Shown here: one piece after another, positions 24,196 to 32,314 of the stretch
How the letters are laid out: each line of letters begins with the position of its first letter
Numbering within the stretch: position 1 is the first letter of the stretch
DNA from: Streptacidiphilus sp041262165
Lineage (GTDB): Bacteria; Actinomycetota; Actinomycetes; Streptomycetales; Streptomycetaceae
Assembly (NCBI RefSeq): GCF_041262165.1
Contig: NZ_JBGCBY010000009.1
Span: 186,001-250,000, forward strand
DNA length: 64,000 nt
Direction of reading: 5' to 3'
Position numbers and translations under genes: made by a program
Notes under the pieces: model-generated
What the model was told of the DNA's origin: nothing
Seen by the model: the letters and a program-made list of their open reading frames with translations, nothing else
Database searches by the model: none

Positions 24196-24537
24196 TCAGC
24201 CCCTGAGACCGGCAATCCTCGACTCATGGACAATCAGCACGATGTCACGCTGCCGAGTCCACGCCGAGACCTGGTCGATTCGACCTGCGATCCAGACCTC
24301 CATGACGGTGCTACGTCCTGGGTGCACGAGATCACTGCTTGATCTGCGAGCCGTCGCGCGCGGCAGGAGCATCAGCCCCAGGTCCGCGTCCATCGCGTCA
24401 GCCAGGCGGCCGAGCATGTCGACGGTCGGATTGAGGTGGCCCGCCTCAATGCGCGAGACCACAGCCTGACCGGTCCCGGCGGCCCGAGCCAATTGGGCTT
24501 GGGACCAGCCCAGCCCTTGGCGGCGCTCGCGGATCAA
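24196..24537 (-). CDS. XRE family HTH protein
   Basis: 113 residues with an N-terminal lambda-repressor-type HTH (about 1-55: RERRQGLGWSQAQLARAAGT, VVSRIEAGHLNPTVDMLGRL). The remainder is an unrecognised tail with two aliphatic strands. The TTG at 24537 is chosen because GGAG lies just upstream and the HTH starts there; the frame further upstream is antisense-like. It overlaps the 3' part of a Uma2-like frame by 92 bp in another phase, so either it starts inside that gene or the Uma2 gene has been cut by its arrival. Antitoxin-like regulators have this form. Confidence 0.65.
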   Translation of the reverse strand: MIRERRQGLGWSQAQLARAAGTGQAVVSRIEAGHLNPTVDMLGRLADAMDADLGLMLLPRATARRSSSDLVHPGRSTVMEVWIAGRIDQVSAWTRQRDIVLIVHESRIAGLRG

Positions 24538-24817
24538 CTCGCTCCATCGCCTGCTCGGGCACGACCACGATGTCGGGGATGCGGAGCTTACCCAGGTGCT
24601 CCTCGTCGGTATCGGTGCTCTCGAATGCGGCCAGGGGTGGGGTGAGCTGGGCGTCAAGCTGGCGCACGATGCGCTTCGCGGTGAGCCCGTGCAGGGGAAC
24701 CGGGCTCATCACCATGACGATTTCGCCATCGATGATCTCAGCGGCGCGGCCCGTCTGGGCCATCAAGTGGTCGCGCAGATCGCGGAGGTGCCGGTAGATC
24801 TGCTCCTTCGTCTCCAT
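24446..24817 (-). pseudogene. Truncated Uma2 family endonuclease-like gene
   Basis: The first about 95 residues match Uma2 (DUF820) proteins: EIIDGEIVMVMSPVPLHG, LDAQL...ESTDTDEEH, and the active-site strand LRIPDIVVVPEQAMER. A full member has about 185 residues with a second half carrying the catalytic Lys. Here the frame turns into arginine-rich shadow of the XRE gene and stops at residue 123. So the nuclease core is missing its C-terminal half and is probably inactive. ATG at 24817 fits the family start. Confidence 0.6.
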
Positions 24818-25144
24818 TCCCCAAAGCTAAATGATCTATAGGTCATAGGCCATGTGGTGTGGAAGGCAGTGATCGTAGCCGCACGACCGCTGGGTGGCTG
24901 CGCGACGAAGACACGGGGCTTCCCTGCGGTGATCTGAACAGTCCTGGCCTGGACAACTGAGGGTTCGTCACCCGGTCCCCGCCCGCCGCCGGGCCCGCCG
25001 CGCCGGTGCGCGTCACGCGGGTGGGTCACCGGTGTTCCGCTGCCTGCCCTCGTAGGCCAGACTTCTGTTGATCCACAGTTGCGGGGCACCCTGGAGCCGC
25101 AGCGGACGGAAGCCGACCGGAACACCACTATCTGAGGAGCAACC
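24818..25144. other. Intergenic region
   Basis: Divergent spacer between the Uma2-like and DHA2 transporter genes. Promoters must lie here, but no gene, repeat or clear operator is visible. Confidence 0.4.
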
Positions 25145-26722
25145 GTGGCCGTCCCCGCCGGACCAGGTGCGCGATCGAAGCGGCTGGTCCTCGCAGCCAT
25201 GATCTTCGCCGTTGCGATGACGTTCATCGACCAGACCATCGTTTCCATCGCCGTGCCGCAGATCCAGAGGGAGTTGGGGCTGAGCAGCACCGGCGTGCAG
25301 TGGGCGGTCAACGCCTACCTGTTGGCGCTGGCCGCGCTGTTCGCCTTCGGCGGCAGGCTGGCCGACACGGTCGGGCACCGGAAGATGGTGCTGATCGGCG
25401 TGATCGTCTTCGCGGGCGCGTCGGCGCTCTGCGGGCTCACCCCGAAGGGGGCCGCCGCGGAGGCGTGGATCGTCGCGTTCCGGGCACTGCAGGGAGCAGG
25501 CGGAGCGATCATGTTCCCGGCCGCGCTGGCGATCGTGGTGCAGACGTACCCGCTGCGCGAGCGCGGACGGGCGCTCGCCCTGTTCTTCGGCATCGCGGGA
25601 GGGCTCACCGCCGTGGGCCCGATCCTCGGCGGCTACCTGACCCAGTGGACCTGGAGGGCGATCTTCTGGGTGAACATCCCGATCGCCCTGATCGCCCTGG
25701 TGCTGATCGTCGTCTCCAAGCCGGTGACGGAGCACCGGCCCGCCCCGATGGACTACCGCGGTCTGGCCCTGATCGCGAGCGGGGTGGGGTTGAGCGTCTT
25801 CGGTTTCCAGCAGGCGCTGCTCTGGGGCTGGAGCAACCCTGGGATCGGGATGTGCATCGGGGCCGGGATACTGCTGCTGGTCGTCTTCTGCTTCGTCGAG
25901 CGTGGTACGCCGTCACCGCTGATCCAGGTGAGCATCTTCCGGGTCCGGCCGTTCCTGGTGGAGAACGTGGTCCTCTTTGTGACCATGCTGGTGTTCGTCC
26001 CGGTGTTCTTCTTCGCCAGCGAGTACGCGCAGATCGCGCTGGGCAAGACGGCCAGTCAGGCGGGCCTGTACCTCCTCTACTTCTTCCTCGGCTTCGTCGT
26101 CGCGGCGCAGATCGGCGGCCGGATGCTGGACCGTGGCGGTGCCAAGCGCCCGGTGGTACTCGGCTGTGTGCTGTCCGCAGTGGGTTTCTTCATGTGGGCC
26201 GGACAGGTCACCAAGCTGGAGTTCTCCTCCCAGCAGTGGTACGTCGTTCTGGCCGGGGCGGGGATGGGGTTCATGCTCGGGCCGGCCAGCACGGACGCGA
26301 TCAACCGGGCGTCGAGGCTCTCCTACGGCGAGGCGACCGGGATCACCCAGACGGTGCGCAACTACGCCGCCAGCCTCGGGCTGGCGATCCTGGGCACCAT
26401 CCAGGTCGCCCAGTTCCGCTCACGACTCACCACCTCGCTGGTCGCTCAGGGGATGCCGCACGCGCAGGCGGCGGCGCTGGCGGGGAACGCCTCCCAGTCG
26501 CAGAGCGGTGGCGGCGGGAGCCTGGCGTCCATCCCGGCATTCGTCAGGCTCGACTTCGCCTACGCCACCCGTACGGTGCTGTTCGCGATGGCTGGAATCA
26601 TGGCGGTGGGGGCGATCGTGGCGATGCTCGGCCTGACGCGCGGACTGCAGGCCGAGCCGGCCGAGGCAGGCGCGGACGGAGCGGAGGCCCCGGTGGGCGG
26701 GGATGAGAGCGCGCAGCACTGA
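25145..26722 (+). CDS. MFS transporter, DHA2 (14-TM) family
   Basis: 525 residues, about 14 membrane helices. Family marks: FIDQTIVSIAVPQIQRELGL at the start, GGRLADTVGHRKM in loop 2-3, and FRALQGAGGAIMFPAALAIV and GPILGGYLTQWTWRAIFWVN (antiporter motif C) in helices 4-5. Proteins of this type export drugs or metabolites by proton antiport. GTG start with GAGGAG seven bases upstream. The C-terminus is a Glu/Ala-rich cytoplasmic tail. No regulator is adjacent; downstream is a beta-lactamase remnant. Confidence 0.9.
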   Translation: MAVPAGPGARSKRLVLAAMIFAVAMTFIDQTIVSIAVPQIQRELGLSSTGVQWAVNAYLLALAALFAFGGRLADTVGHRKMVLIGVIVFAGASALCGLTPKGAAAEAWIVAFRALQGAGGAIMFPAALAIVVQTYPLRERGRALALFFGIAGGLTAVGPILGGYLTQWTWRAIFWVNIPIALIALVLIVVSKPVTEHRPAPMDYRGLALIASGVGLSVFGFQQALLWGWSNPGIGMCIGAGILLLVVFCFVERGTPSPLIQVSIFRVRPFLVENVVLFVTMLVFVPVFFFASEYAQIALGKTASQAGLYLLYFFLGFVVAAQIGGRMLDRGGAKRPVVLGCVLSAVGFFMWAGQVTKLEFSSQQWYVVLAGAGMGFMLGPASTDAINRASRLSYGEATGITQTVRNYAASLGLAILGTIQVAQFRSRLTTSLVAQGMPHAQAAALAGNASQSQSGGGGSLASIPAFVRLDFAYATRTVLFAMAGIMAVGAIVAMLGLTRGLQAEPAEAGADGAEAPVGGDESAQH

Positions 26723-26840
26723 GGGCTGCTCATCGAATACGCGGCGCCCCGGCCACCGCCATGCGCGGGCGGGCAGGCGTGAAGGGGGCGGGGAACCGCG
26801 CTGCCGCGCGCTCGTCTACGCCAGGAACGGCGCGGACGCG

Positions 26841-27005
26841 GCCCTGCCGCAGTTGGAGGCGGAGGGCCGGCTCAGCCTGGACGACAGCGTGGCGACATGG
26901 CTGCCCGGAGTGGTCCAGGGCCACGGCAACGACGGATTCCGGATGACAGTGCGTCAACTGCTGAACCAGACCAGCGGGTTGTACGACCCGACCACCGAAC
27001 CGGCC
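26841..27005 (+). pseudogene. Fragment of a serine beta-lactamase-like gene
   Basis: One frame reads LEAEGRLSLDDSVATWLPGV and then RMTVRQLLNQTSGLYDPTTE, which is the conserved segment behind the SxxK site of class C beta-lactamase/D-Ala-D-Ala carboxypeptidase-like hydrolases, including the HTSG-like loop (NQTSG). The SxxK serine region and the whole C-terminal half are missing, and the frame degenerates after residue 101. A dead remnant between the transporter and the ArsR gene. Confidence 0.7.
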
Positions 27006-27121
27006 CTCTTCGGGACCTGCAGAACCTGGCCGCGGTGCCGCCGAGCAGCGCTCTGGGCCCGGCGCAGACGGCCGTCTTCTGCTCCTGACCACCGCGACCG
27101 AAGCGGGGCAAGCGAAGGTAT

Positions 27122-27137
27122 TTAACTTGACAGTTAA
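27122..27137 (+). promoter_or_regulatory. Operator/-35 region of the ArsR gene
   Basis: TTAAC-TTGACA-GTTAA: 5-bp arms frame a perfect -35 TTGACA (27127-27132). A -10-like TGAAGT follows after 17 bp and only 6 bases before the ATG at 27162, so the transcript may be leaderless. Autoregulation by the ArsR protein is likely. Confidence 0.5.
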
Positions 27138-27161
27138 CTAACCACATGGTGAAGTAGCCGT

Positions 27162-27554
27162 ATGGACTCGACCAGCACCCCGGTCGACGTCACGGCGGCG
27201 GACGAAGCGCGCCTGGACGTCACCTTCGCCGCCCTCGCGGATCCCACCCGCCGCTCGATCGTTGGCCGCCTGGCGCGAGGGGACGCGACGGTGAACGAGC
27301 TGGCGGTGCCCTTCGACATGTCCTTGCCGGCCATCTCCAAGCACCTCAAGGTGCTGGAGCGCGCCGGGCTCATATCGAGGACCCGGCAGGCCCAGTTCCG
27401 GCCCTGCCACCTCGAACGCGAGGCGCTCGACGTCGCGCTGCACTGGATCGAGGAGAGCCGACGGATGTGGACCGAGCGCTTCGACAAGCTCGACCAGCAC
27501 CTGCGCGAGATCCAGGCAGTGACTCCCCCGAACGAGAACGGAGCCGACCGATGA
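27162..27554 (+). CDS. ArsR-type HTH transcriptional regulator
   Basis: 130 residues. Winged helix at about 20-95: FAALADPTRRSIVGRLARGD, TVNELAVPFDMSLPAISKHL, KVLERAGLISRTRQAQFRPC. No metal-binding Cys cluster (ELCVCDL) is present, so it is of the SRPBCC-linked type that regulates non-metal functions. The stop overlaps the next start (ATGA). No clear Shine-Dalgarno sequence, consistent with a leaderless message. Confidence 0.9.
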   Translation: MDSTSTPVDVTAADEARLDVTFAALADPTRRSIVGRLARGDATVNELAVPFDMSLPAISKHLKVLERAGLISRTRQAQFRPCHLEREALDVALHWIEESRRMWTERFDKLDQHLREIQAVTPPNENGADR

Positions 27555-28012
27555 ACAACCAAGGACTCGAGGCGGGAGAACTCAGCGTCGCGCGCGTCTT
27601 CGACGCTCCCCGCGAACTCGTCTTCCGCTGCATGGTCGAACCCGAGCACCTGACCCACTTCTGGGGCCCGGCCGGCACCAGCGCACCCCGTGAGGACATC
27701 GTCGTCGACGCGCGTCCGGGCGGGGTCTTCGAGACCGTCATGGTCAACGACGCCAACGGTGGCCGCTACCCGACGCGGGCCGTCTACGTGGAGGTCAGCG
27801 AACCGGAACGGCTGGTGTGGACCGAGAACCACAGCGGGATGACGATGACCGCGACCTTCACCGACCTCGGCGACGGCCGCACCGAAGTGCACATCCACCA
27901 GACGAACGTCCCCGCGGCGTTCCGCAGCCCGGAGGCACAGGCGGGCTTCCTGTCCTCGCTCGACCGGTTCGCCGCGCACCTGAAGACCCTTGCGGGCGAT
28001 TCCGGGCGATAG
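27551..28012 (+). CDS. SRPBCC (AHSA1-type) ligand-binding protein
   Basis: 153 residues of the START/Bet v1-like fold: LSVARVFDAPRELVFRCMVE, HLTHFWGPAG, VDARPGGVFETVM, PERLVWTENHSGMTMTATFT, and the closing helix FLSSLDRFAAHLKTL. Such proteins, paired in an operon with an ArsR regulator, bind a hydrophobic small molecule; the ligand is unknown. Coupled by a 4-bp overlap to the ArsR gene and followed 24 bp later by the TIGR03083-type gene. Confidence 0.9.
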   Translation: MNNQGLEAGELSVARVFDAPRELVFRCMVEPEHLTHFWGPAGTSAPREDIVVDARPGGVFETVMVNDANGGRYPTRAVYVEVSEPERLVWTENHSGMTMTATFTDLGDGRTEVHIHQTNVPAAFRSPEAQAGFLSSLDRFAAHLKTLAGDSGR

Positions 28013-28036
28013 TCCGACCGAGAAGGCGATGAACCG

Positions 28037-28729
28037 ATGAAGACCGAGACCACCGACATCACCGACATCACCGAGGCGATAGCCGCCCAACGGCGAGAAC
28101 TGGCGGGCGTGTTGAGCGCCCTACCGGCCGCCTCCTGGGAGGCGCCGACGCTGTGCGCGGGGTGGCGGGTGCGCGAGGTCGTCGCGCACGTGACCATGCC
28201 GTTCCGCTACTCGACCACGCGGTTCCTGCGCGAACTCCTGAAATCCCGAGGCGACTTCGACCGGATGGCGGACCGCTGCGCCCGGCGGGACGGCCAGGCG
28301 TCGCCTGACGAACTCGTGGCGGGCCTCCGGGACAACGCGACGTTCCACTGGAAGCCGCCGGGTGGCGGTCTGCCGGCCGCACTCACCCACGACGTGATCC
28401 ACGGCCTGGACATCACCACGCCGCTGGACATCCCCTTCCAGGTCCCCGAGGAGCGCCTGCGGATCGTCCTGGAGACGATCACAGGCCCGAAGAGTCTCAA
28501 GCACTTCGGCATCGACCTGACCCGCGTCGAGTTGCGCGCCGACGACATCGACTGGTCCTTCGGTACAGGGGCCCTGCTGTCCGGCCGCGCTCAGGACCTG
28601 GCGCTGGCCCTGTGCGGACGGGATCTGCCCAGCGGCAGGCTGCGCGGCGCGAGTCTGATCTCCCAGCCCGCACTCGGGGCCCGGAGGGCGCGCGACGGAG
28701 TGCCGCTCGACCACACAGAGGTGGGATGA
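28037..28729 (+). CDS. Maleylpyruvate isomerase-like (TIGR03083) protein
   Basis: 230 residues of the DinB-related mycothiol-dependent maleylpyruvate isomerase superfamily: the N-terminal four-helix bundle carries LCAGWRVREVVAHVTMPFRY (metal His in VAHV) and ALTHDVIHGLDIT (second metal site HDVIH). The C-terminal part (LRADDIDWSFGTGALLSGRA, LALALCGR) is the small SCP-like domain. Likely metal- and perhaps mycothiol-dependent transferase or isomerase; the substrate is not readable. Third gene of the ArsR/SRPBCC unit. Confidence 0.85.
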   Translation: MKTETTDITDITEAIAAQRRELAGVLSALPAASWEAPTLCAGWRVREVVAHVTMPFRYSTTRFLRELLKSRGDFDRMADRCARRDGQASPDELVAGLRDNATFHWKPPGGGLPAALTHDVIHGLDITTPLDIPFQVPEERLRIVLETITGPKSLKHFGIDLTRVELRADDIDWSFGTGALLSGRAQDLALALCGRDLPSGRLRGASLISQPALGARRARDGVPLDHTEVG

Positions 28730-28896
28730 GATCGCCGGACTCGCGCGAGGGGTTACCGGTGGGGGCTCGGTTCACCGCGCACTCAGGTACTACGGACGGG
28801 AGTTGGCCCGGATCCGGCAGCCGGCGGCGCCCGCGATGCTGCGGCGCCGAGGGGCGCGCCCGGGCCGGTGCACACGATTGAGTCCATCGCGGTTTG

Positions 28897-29946
28897 CTAG
28901 CTCGCGGTGGTGAACTGGGGCAGTCGGGCCATGATGGCCTGGAGATCGGCGTCATCGGAGATGCCCTGGAAGTCGTAGCGGGGGGTGTACGGCGCCTCCA
29001 GGGCGCGGATTTCCTCGTCGCTCAGCTCGATGTCGAGTGAGGCGACGGCGTCGTCGATCTGTTGGACGGTGCTCGCACCGACGAGCGGGGCAGTCACAAC
29101 GGGCTTGCTGCGTAGCCAGGCCAGCGCGATCTGGGCGCGCTTGACGTTGCGGGCTTCCGCGACCCGGCCGACGGTGTCGATGATGGCGCGGTCCGACTGC
29201 TCGGTCAGCGGCGTGTAGAGCATGTCGGCGAAGCCGTCGTTGCTGCTGCGTGGCGTGCCCTTGGCGTCGTCCCAGGCGCGGGCGAGGCGGCCGCGGCCAA
29301 GCGGACTCCAGACGATCGTGCCGATGCCTTCGTCGAGGCAGAGCGGGATCATCTCGCGTTCCTCTTCCCGGGCGAGGAGGTTGTAGTGGTCCTGCATGGA
29401 CGAGAAGCGCGCCCAACCACGCTCGCGCTGCAGGTGCAGTGCCTTGGCGAACTCCCAGGCGGGCATGGAGGAGGCGCCGAGGTAGCGCACCTTTCCGGCC
29501 TTGACGAGGTCGTGCAGCGCCTCGAGTGTCTCCTCCAGCGGGGTCGCGTGGTCGTTGCGGTGGATCTGGTACAGGTCGATGTAGTCGGTGCCGAGGCGGG
29601 TGAGCGAGTGGTCGACCTCGGCCATGATCGCCTTGCGGGAAAGGCCCTTGCCGTTGGGGCCGGAGCGCATGGGGTGGCGCAACTTGGTTGCGATCACGAC
29701 CTCGTCGCGGTTTGCGAAGTCCTTCAGGGCGCGCCCGAGGATCTCCTCACTGGAGCCTTGCGAGTACATGTTGGCGGTGTCGAAGAAGTTGATGCCGACC
29801 TCCAGCGCGTGCTGGATGAGCGGGCGGGCGTCGTCCTCGCCGAGCGACCAGACCGGGTGGCCGCGGTCGGGCTCGCCGTAGGTCATCGAGCCGATCGCGA
29901 CGGGCGAGACGTCCAAGCCCGTGGTGCCAAGCTTGATGTACATCAT
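28897..29946 (-). CDS. Aldo/keto reductase
   Basis: 349-residue (beta/alpha)8 NADPH-dependent reductase. Catalytic tetrad Asp56 and Tyr61 (FDTANMYSQG), Lys88 (IATKL) and His129 (YQIHRND). C-terminal NADP loop is around LVGASTVQQIDDAVASL. This subtype (VWSLGEDDARPLI, WARFSSMQDHYNLLAREEER) is common in actinobacteria for detoxifying reactive carbonyls. Two adjacent ATGs; AGGAGG precedes them. Divergent from a TetR gene with two identical-core palindromes in between, so TetR-controlled. Confidence 0.92.
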   Translation of the reverse strand: MMYIKLGTTGLDVSPVAIGSMTYGEPDRGHPVWSLGEDDARPLIQHALEVGINFFDTANMYSQGSSEEILGRALKDFANRDEVVIATKLRHPMRSGPNGKGLSRKAIMAEVDHSLTRLGTDYIDLYQIHRNDHATPLEETLEALHDLVKAGKVRYLGASSMPAWEFAKALHLQRERGWARFSSMQDHYNLLAREEEREMIPLCLDEGIGTIVWSPLGRGRLARAWDDAKGTPRSSNDGFADMLYTPLTEQSDRAIIDTVGRVAEARNVKRAQIALAWLRSKPVVTAPLVGASTVQQIDDAVASLDIELSDEEIRALEAPYTPRYDFQGISDDADLQAIMARLPQFTTAS

Positions 29947-29976
29947 GAGGGTGCCTCCTGGTAGGGTTCAAAACTA

Positions 29977-30025
29977 GCGGAGAGTTCTCCGCGTCTTCCC
30001 TCGAAACTAGCGGAGAGCTCTCCGC
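29977..30025. promoter_or_regulatory. Two palindromic operators between AKR and TetR genes
   Basis: AACTAGCGGAGAGTTCTCCGC and a second copy with CT in the centre form 16-bp palindromes GCGGAGAG-TT/CT-CTCCGC at 29977-29992 and 30010-30025; the second is perfect. Both are preceded by AAACTA, so the sites are direct repeats 33 bp apart, the classical layout of a TetR site. Confidence 0.8.
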
Positions 30026-30065
30026 ATGACAACTCCTCCACCCTGACCGGAGCGAAGACCAGTCC

Positions 30066-30659
30066 ATGACTGCCGACGAGACCCCTCGCACGTACGGAAC
30101 CCAGCGCACGGCCGCTGCGCGCAACCGCGTCGCGATCCTTGAGGTCGCGCACGAGCTACTGGCAGAGTCCGCCTCCGCCTCCATGAACGAGATCGCCAAG
30201 CGCGCGGGCGTCGGCGCCGGCACCCTGTACCGGCACTTCCCGACCCGCGAGGACCTGATCCTGGCCGTCTACCGGCACGACGTGCAGAAGCTGGTCGACT
30301 CCGTCGACGAGACCCTGGCGACCCAGCCGCCACTGGCGGCGTTCACCACCTGGTTCGAGACGCTCGCCTCCTATGTCCGCGTCAAGCACGGCCTCGGGGA
30401 AGCCCTGCACAACGCGGCGGTCCAGAACGCCATCGACGAGACCTACGCCCCCGTCGTCGTCGCCGTGACGAAGCTGCTCGACGCCTGCGTGGCCGATGGC
30501 ACTGTCCGCCCCGGCCTCGACCCCGCTGATGTACTCCTGCTCATGGGCTACCTCTGGCGCGTGGGCCCCGGCGAGGAAGGCGTCGACCAGGGCCGTCGCC
30601 TCACGCAGATCGTGCTTGACGGCATCCGCACCGGGCGAGGCGGCAAGGAGAGCACCTGA
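30066..30659 (+). CDS. TetR family transcriptional regulator
   Basis: 197 residues. HTH at about 20-68 (VAILEVAHELLAESASASMN, EIAKRAGVGAGTLYRHFPTR) and a C-terminal ligand domain (KHGLGEALHNAAVQNAIDET). It is divergent from the aldo/keto reductase gene and should repress both through the two 16-bp palindromes just upstream; the inducer is probably an aldehyde or other electrophile handled by the reductase. Confidence 0.9.
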   Translation: MTADETPRTYGTQRTAAARNRVAILEVAHELLAESASASMNEIAKRAGVGAGTLYRHFPTREDLILAVYRHDVQKLVDSVDETLATQPPLAAFTTWFETLASYVRVKHGLGEALHNAAVQNAIDETYAPVVVAVTKLLDACVADGTVRPGLDPADVLLLMGYLWRVGPGEEGVDQGRRLTQIVLDGIRTGRGGKEST

Positions 30660-30897
30660 CGGCAGGCGGAGTGCTTCCGCTTCCTGCGCATCACCGCCTT
30701 CGCCAAGCGGCCCGTTCCGGGCGTCCGCAGACAGCGGCTGTCCGGATACAACCGCTCGGGCCTCGTTCTCGCACAAACCCTGATTGAGCGGGCCTGTACA
30801 TCGCAGGGGGACTGTGCTGGCATGTACTGGACAAAACGTGGGCCCTGGCGTACTGGCGTACTCACTCCCACGCGATCCCCCACTCAGGATGGTTCCC

Positions 30898-31539
30898 ATG
30901 ACGTCACGGTTCGTAGTCGCACGTCTACCCATGGCACTGGCCGCCGGCCTGGCGCTGGTCGGTCTGGCGGTCGGGCCCGCGTCCGCTGCCGACACCCCGG
31001 TCACCCTCGCCTGCCAAGCCACGCCACCCGTCGGGTCGGCGCAGACCTTCTCGCTCTCCGCGGGGGTCAACGCCACCGCCCCGGCCTCGGTCGTCACGGG
31101 CAGCGAGTTCTCCGTAGCGCTGGCACCGGACGCGCTCACCGTGCCCAGCGCGGTCAGCGGCTACACGGTCAACTCGATCAGCAACCTGCAGCTGACCGTC
31201 CCTGTGCCCGCCAACGCCACGCTGAACGGGGAGTCGCTCTCCGGCGGCTCCGGATACGGCTCAGGCACACCGAGCGTCGCGGTGAGCGGCGGGAACATCG
31301 TGGTCACGGTGCCCGGACCGATCGCGGGCGGCAGCACCTTCACCCTCCCGCAGCTCAACCTGGACCTGACGGCGGGCGCCTCCGGTACCACGGTGCAGAC
31401 CCAGCTGACCGGCAGCAGCTACTCCAGCCCGGGCCTCACCTTCACCGCAAGCGTCCCGGTCTTCTTCTTCACGGTCAGCGTGCCGACCGCCTGCTACCCC
31501 TCGCCGAGCCCCGTGCTCAGCTCAACGTCCGTCAGCTGA
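30898..31539 (+). CDS. Secreted beta-sandwich-like protein of unknown function
   Basis: 213 residues. Signal peptide about 1-30 (LPMALAAGLALVGLAVGPAS, AADTPV), then a mature part rich in Val, Thr, Ser and Gly with alternating strands (VTGSEFSVALAPDALTVP, NSISNLQLTVPVPANATLNG) and two cysteines (LACQATP, PTACYPS). It resembles the secreted Ig-like proteins that are common in Streptomyces, but no named family is certain. ATG at 30898 is preferred over 30889 because AGGATGG then serves as binding site. Confidence 0.65.
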   Translation: MTSRFVVARLPMALAAGLALVGLAVGPASAADTPVTLACQATPPVGSAQTFSLSAGVNATAPASVVTGSEFSVALAPDALTVPSAVSGYTVNSISNLQLTVPVPANATLNGESLSGGSGYGSGTPSVAVSGGNIVVTVPGPIAGGSTFTLPQLNLDLTAGASGTTVQTQLTGSSYSSPGLTFTASVPVFFFTVSVPTACYPSPSPVLSSTSVS

Positions 31540-31572
31540 GCAGCTAGGGCGCGGTGCGGTGATGAGTGCTGG

Positions 31573-32262
31573 CTACAGGACCTCGGCCCGCCGGGGCCGG
31601 GACTTCTCCACCTCGGGCAGCGCCTCGATCACACTGCGCAGATGCGCGCGCATCGCGGCCTCGGCGGCCTCGGCGTCGCCTGCGCACAGCGCTTCGACGA
31701 CGGCGAGATGCTGCGGCAGCGACACGGCGGGTCGGCCTGGGTGCATGGCCAGACGGAACTGGTGGCGGACGTTCTGCCCGCGCAGGCGCTCGAGCACCGT
31801 GCAGGCGGTGCTCTGTCCGCTGACAGCCAGGATCCGGGCGTGAAGTTGCCGGTTGAGGTCGGAGTACCCGAGCACGTCACCGGTGGCCACCGCCTCCTGC
31901 ATCCTCGCCCCGATGTCCCGCATGTCGCGGCGGTCGTCCTCGGTGACGCGTTTGGCCGCCTTGGCAGCGCACAGGCCTTCCAGCGCCATGCGGACCTCGG
32001 TGATCTCGATGGCCTCGTCGAGCGACACGGCACGCACCCGCGCGCCGCGGTTCTGGATTCGCTCGACCAGCCCCTCGGTGGCCAACTGCACGAGGGCGTT
32101 TCTGACGCCGGCCCGGCTGGCGCCGAACTGCTGGGACAGCTCAGCTTCCACAAGGCGCTGGTTAGGGGCGAACTCCCCACTGGTGATGGCCTCGCGGATG
32201 GTCTCGGCGACCGTCGGCAGGACGGGGTCCGTCGTGTCGGCCGCGGCGGCGACTACAGCCAT
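31573..32262 (-). CDS. GntR family regulator with FCD domain
   Basis: 229 residues. N-terminal winged helix (about 20-85: TIREAITSGEFAPNQRLVEA, FGASRAGVRNALVQLATEGL) and an all-helical FCD ligand domain with metal-site residues in the DLNRQLH, QHLAVVEAL and MRAHLRS segments. The ATG at 32262 has GGGGGAG upstream. It lies downstream on the same strand of the ring-cleavage operon and has a palindrome (32276-32291) just before its start that matches the one upstream of the operon, so it probably represses itself and the pathway until an aromatic acid or its cleavage product binds. Confidence 0.88.
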   Translation of the reverse strand: MAVVAAAADTTDPVLPTVAETIREAITSGEFAPNQRLVEAELSQQFGASRAGVRNALVQLATEGLVERIQNRGARVRAVSLDEAIEITEVRMALEGLCAAKAAKRVTEDDRRDMRDIGARMQEAVATGDVLGYSDLNRQLHARILAVSGQSTACTVLERLRGQNVRHQFRLAMHPGRPAVSLPQHLAVVEALCAGDAEAAEAAMRAHLRSVIEALPEVEKSRPRRAEVL

Positions 32263-32275
32263 AACGCACTCCCCC

Positions 32276-32291
32276 ATATTGGCGACAATAT
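32276..32291 (-). promoter_or_regulatory. GntR operator before the regulator gene
   Basis: ATATTGGCGACAATAT, dyad ATATTG/CAATAT around GCGA. Its 12-bp core on the minus strand, ATTGTCGCCAAT, matches ATTGTCAACAAT in front of the operon at 36148-36159 except for the two central bases. Confidence 0.7.
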
Positions 32292-32314
32292 TGTTCCCTC
32301 CATGCTATCGGGTG

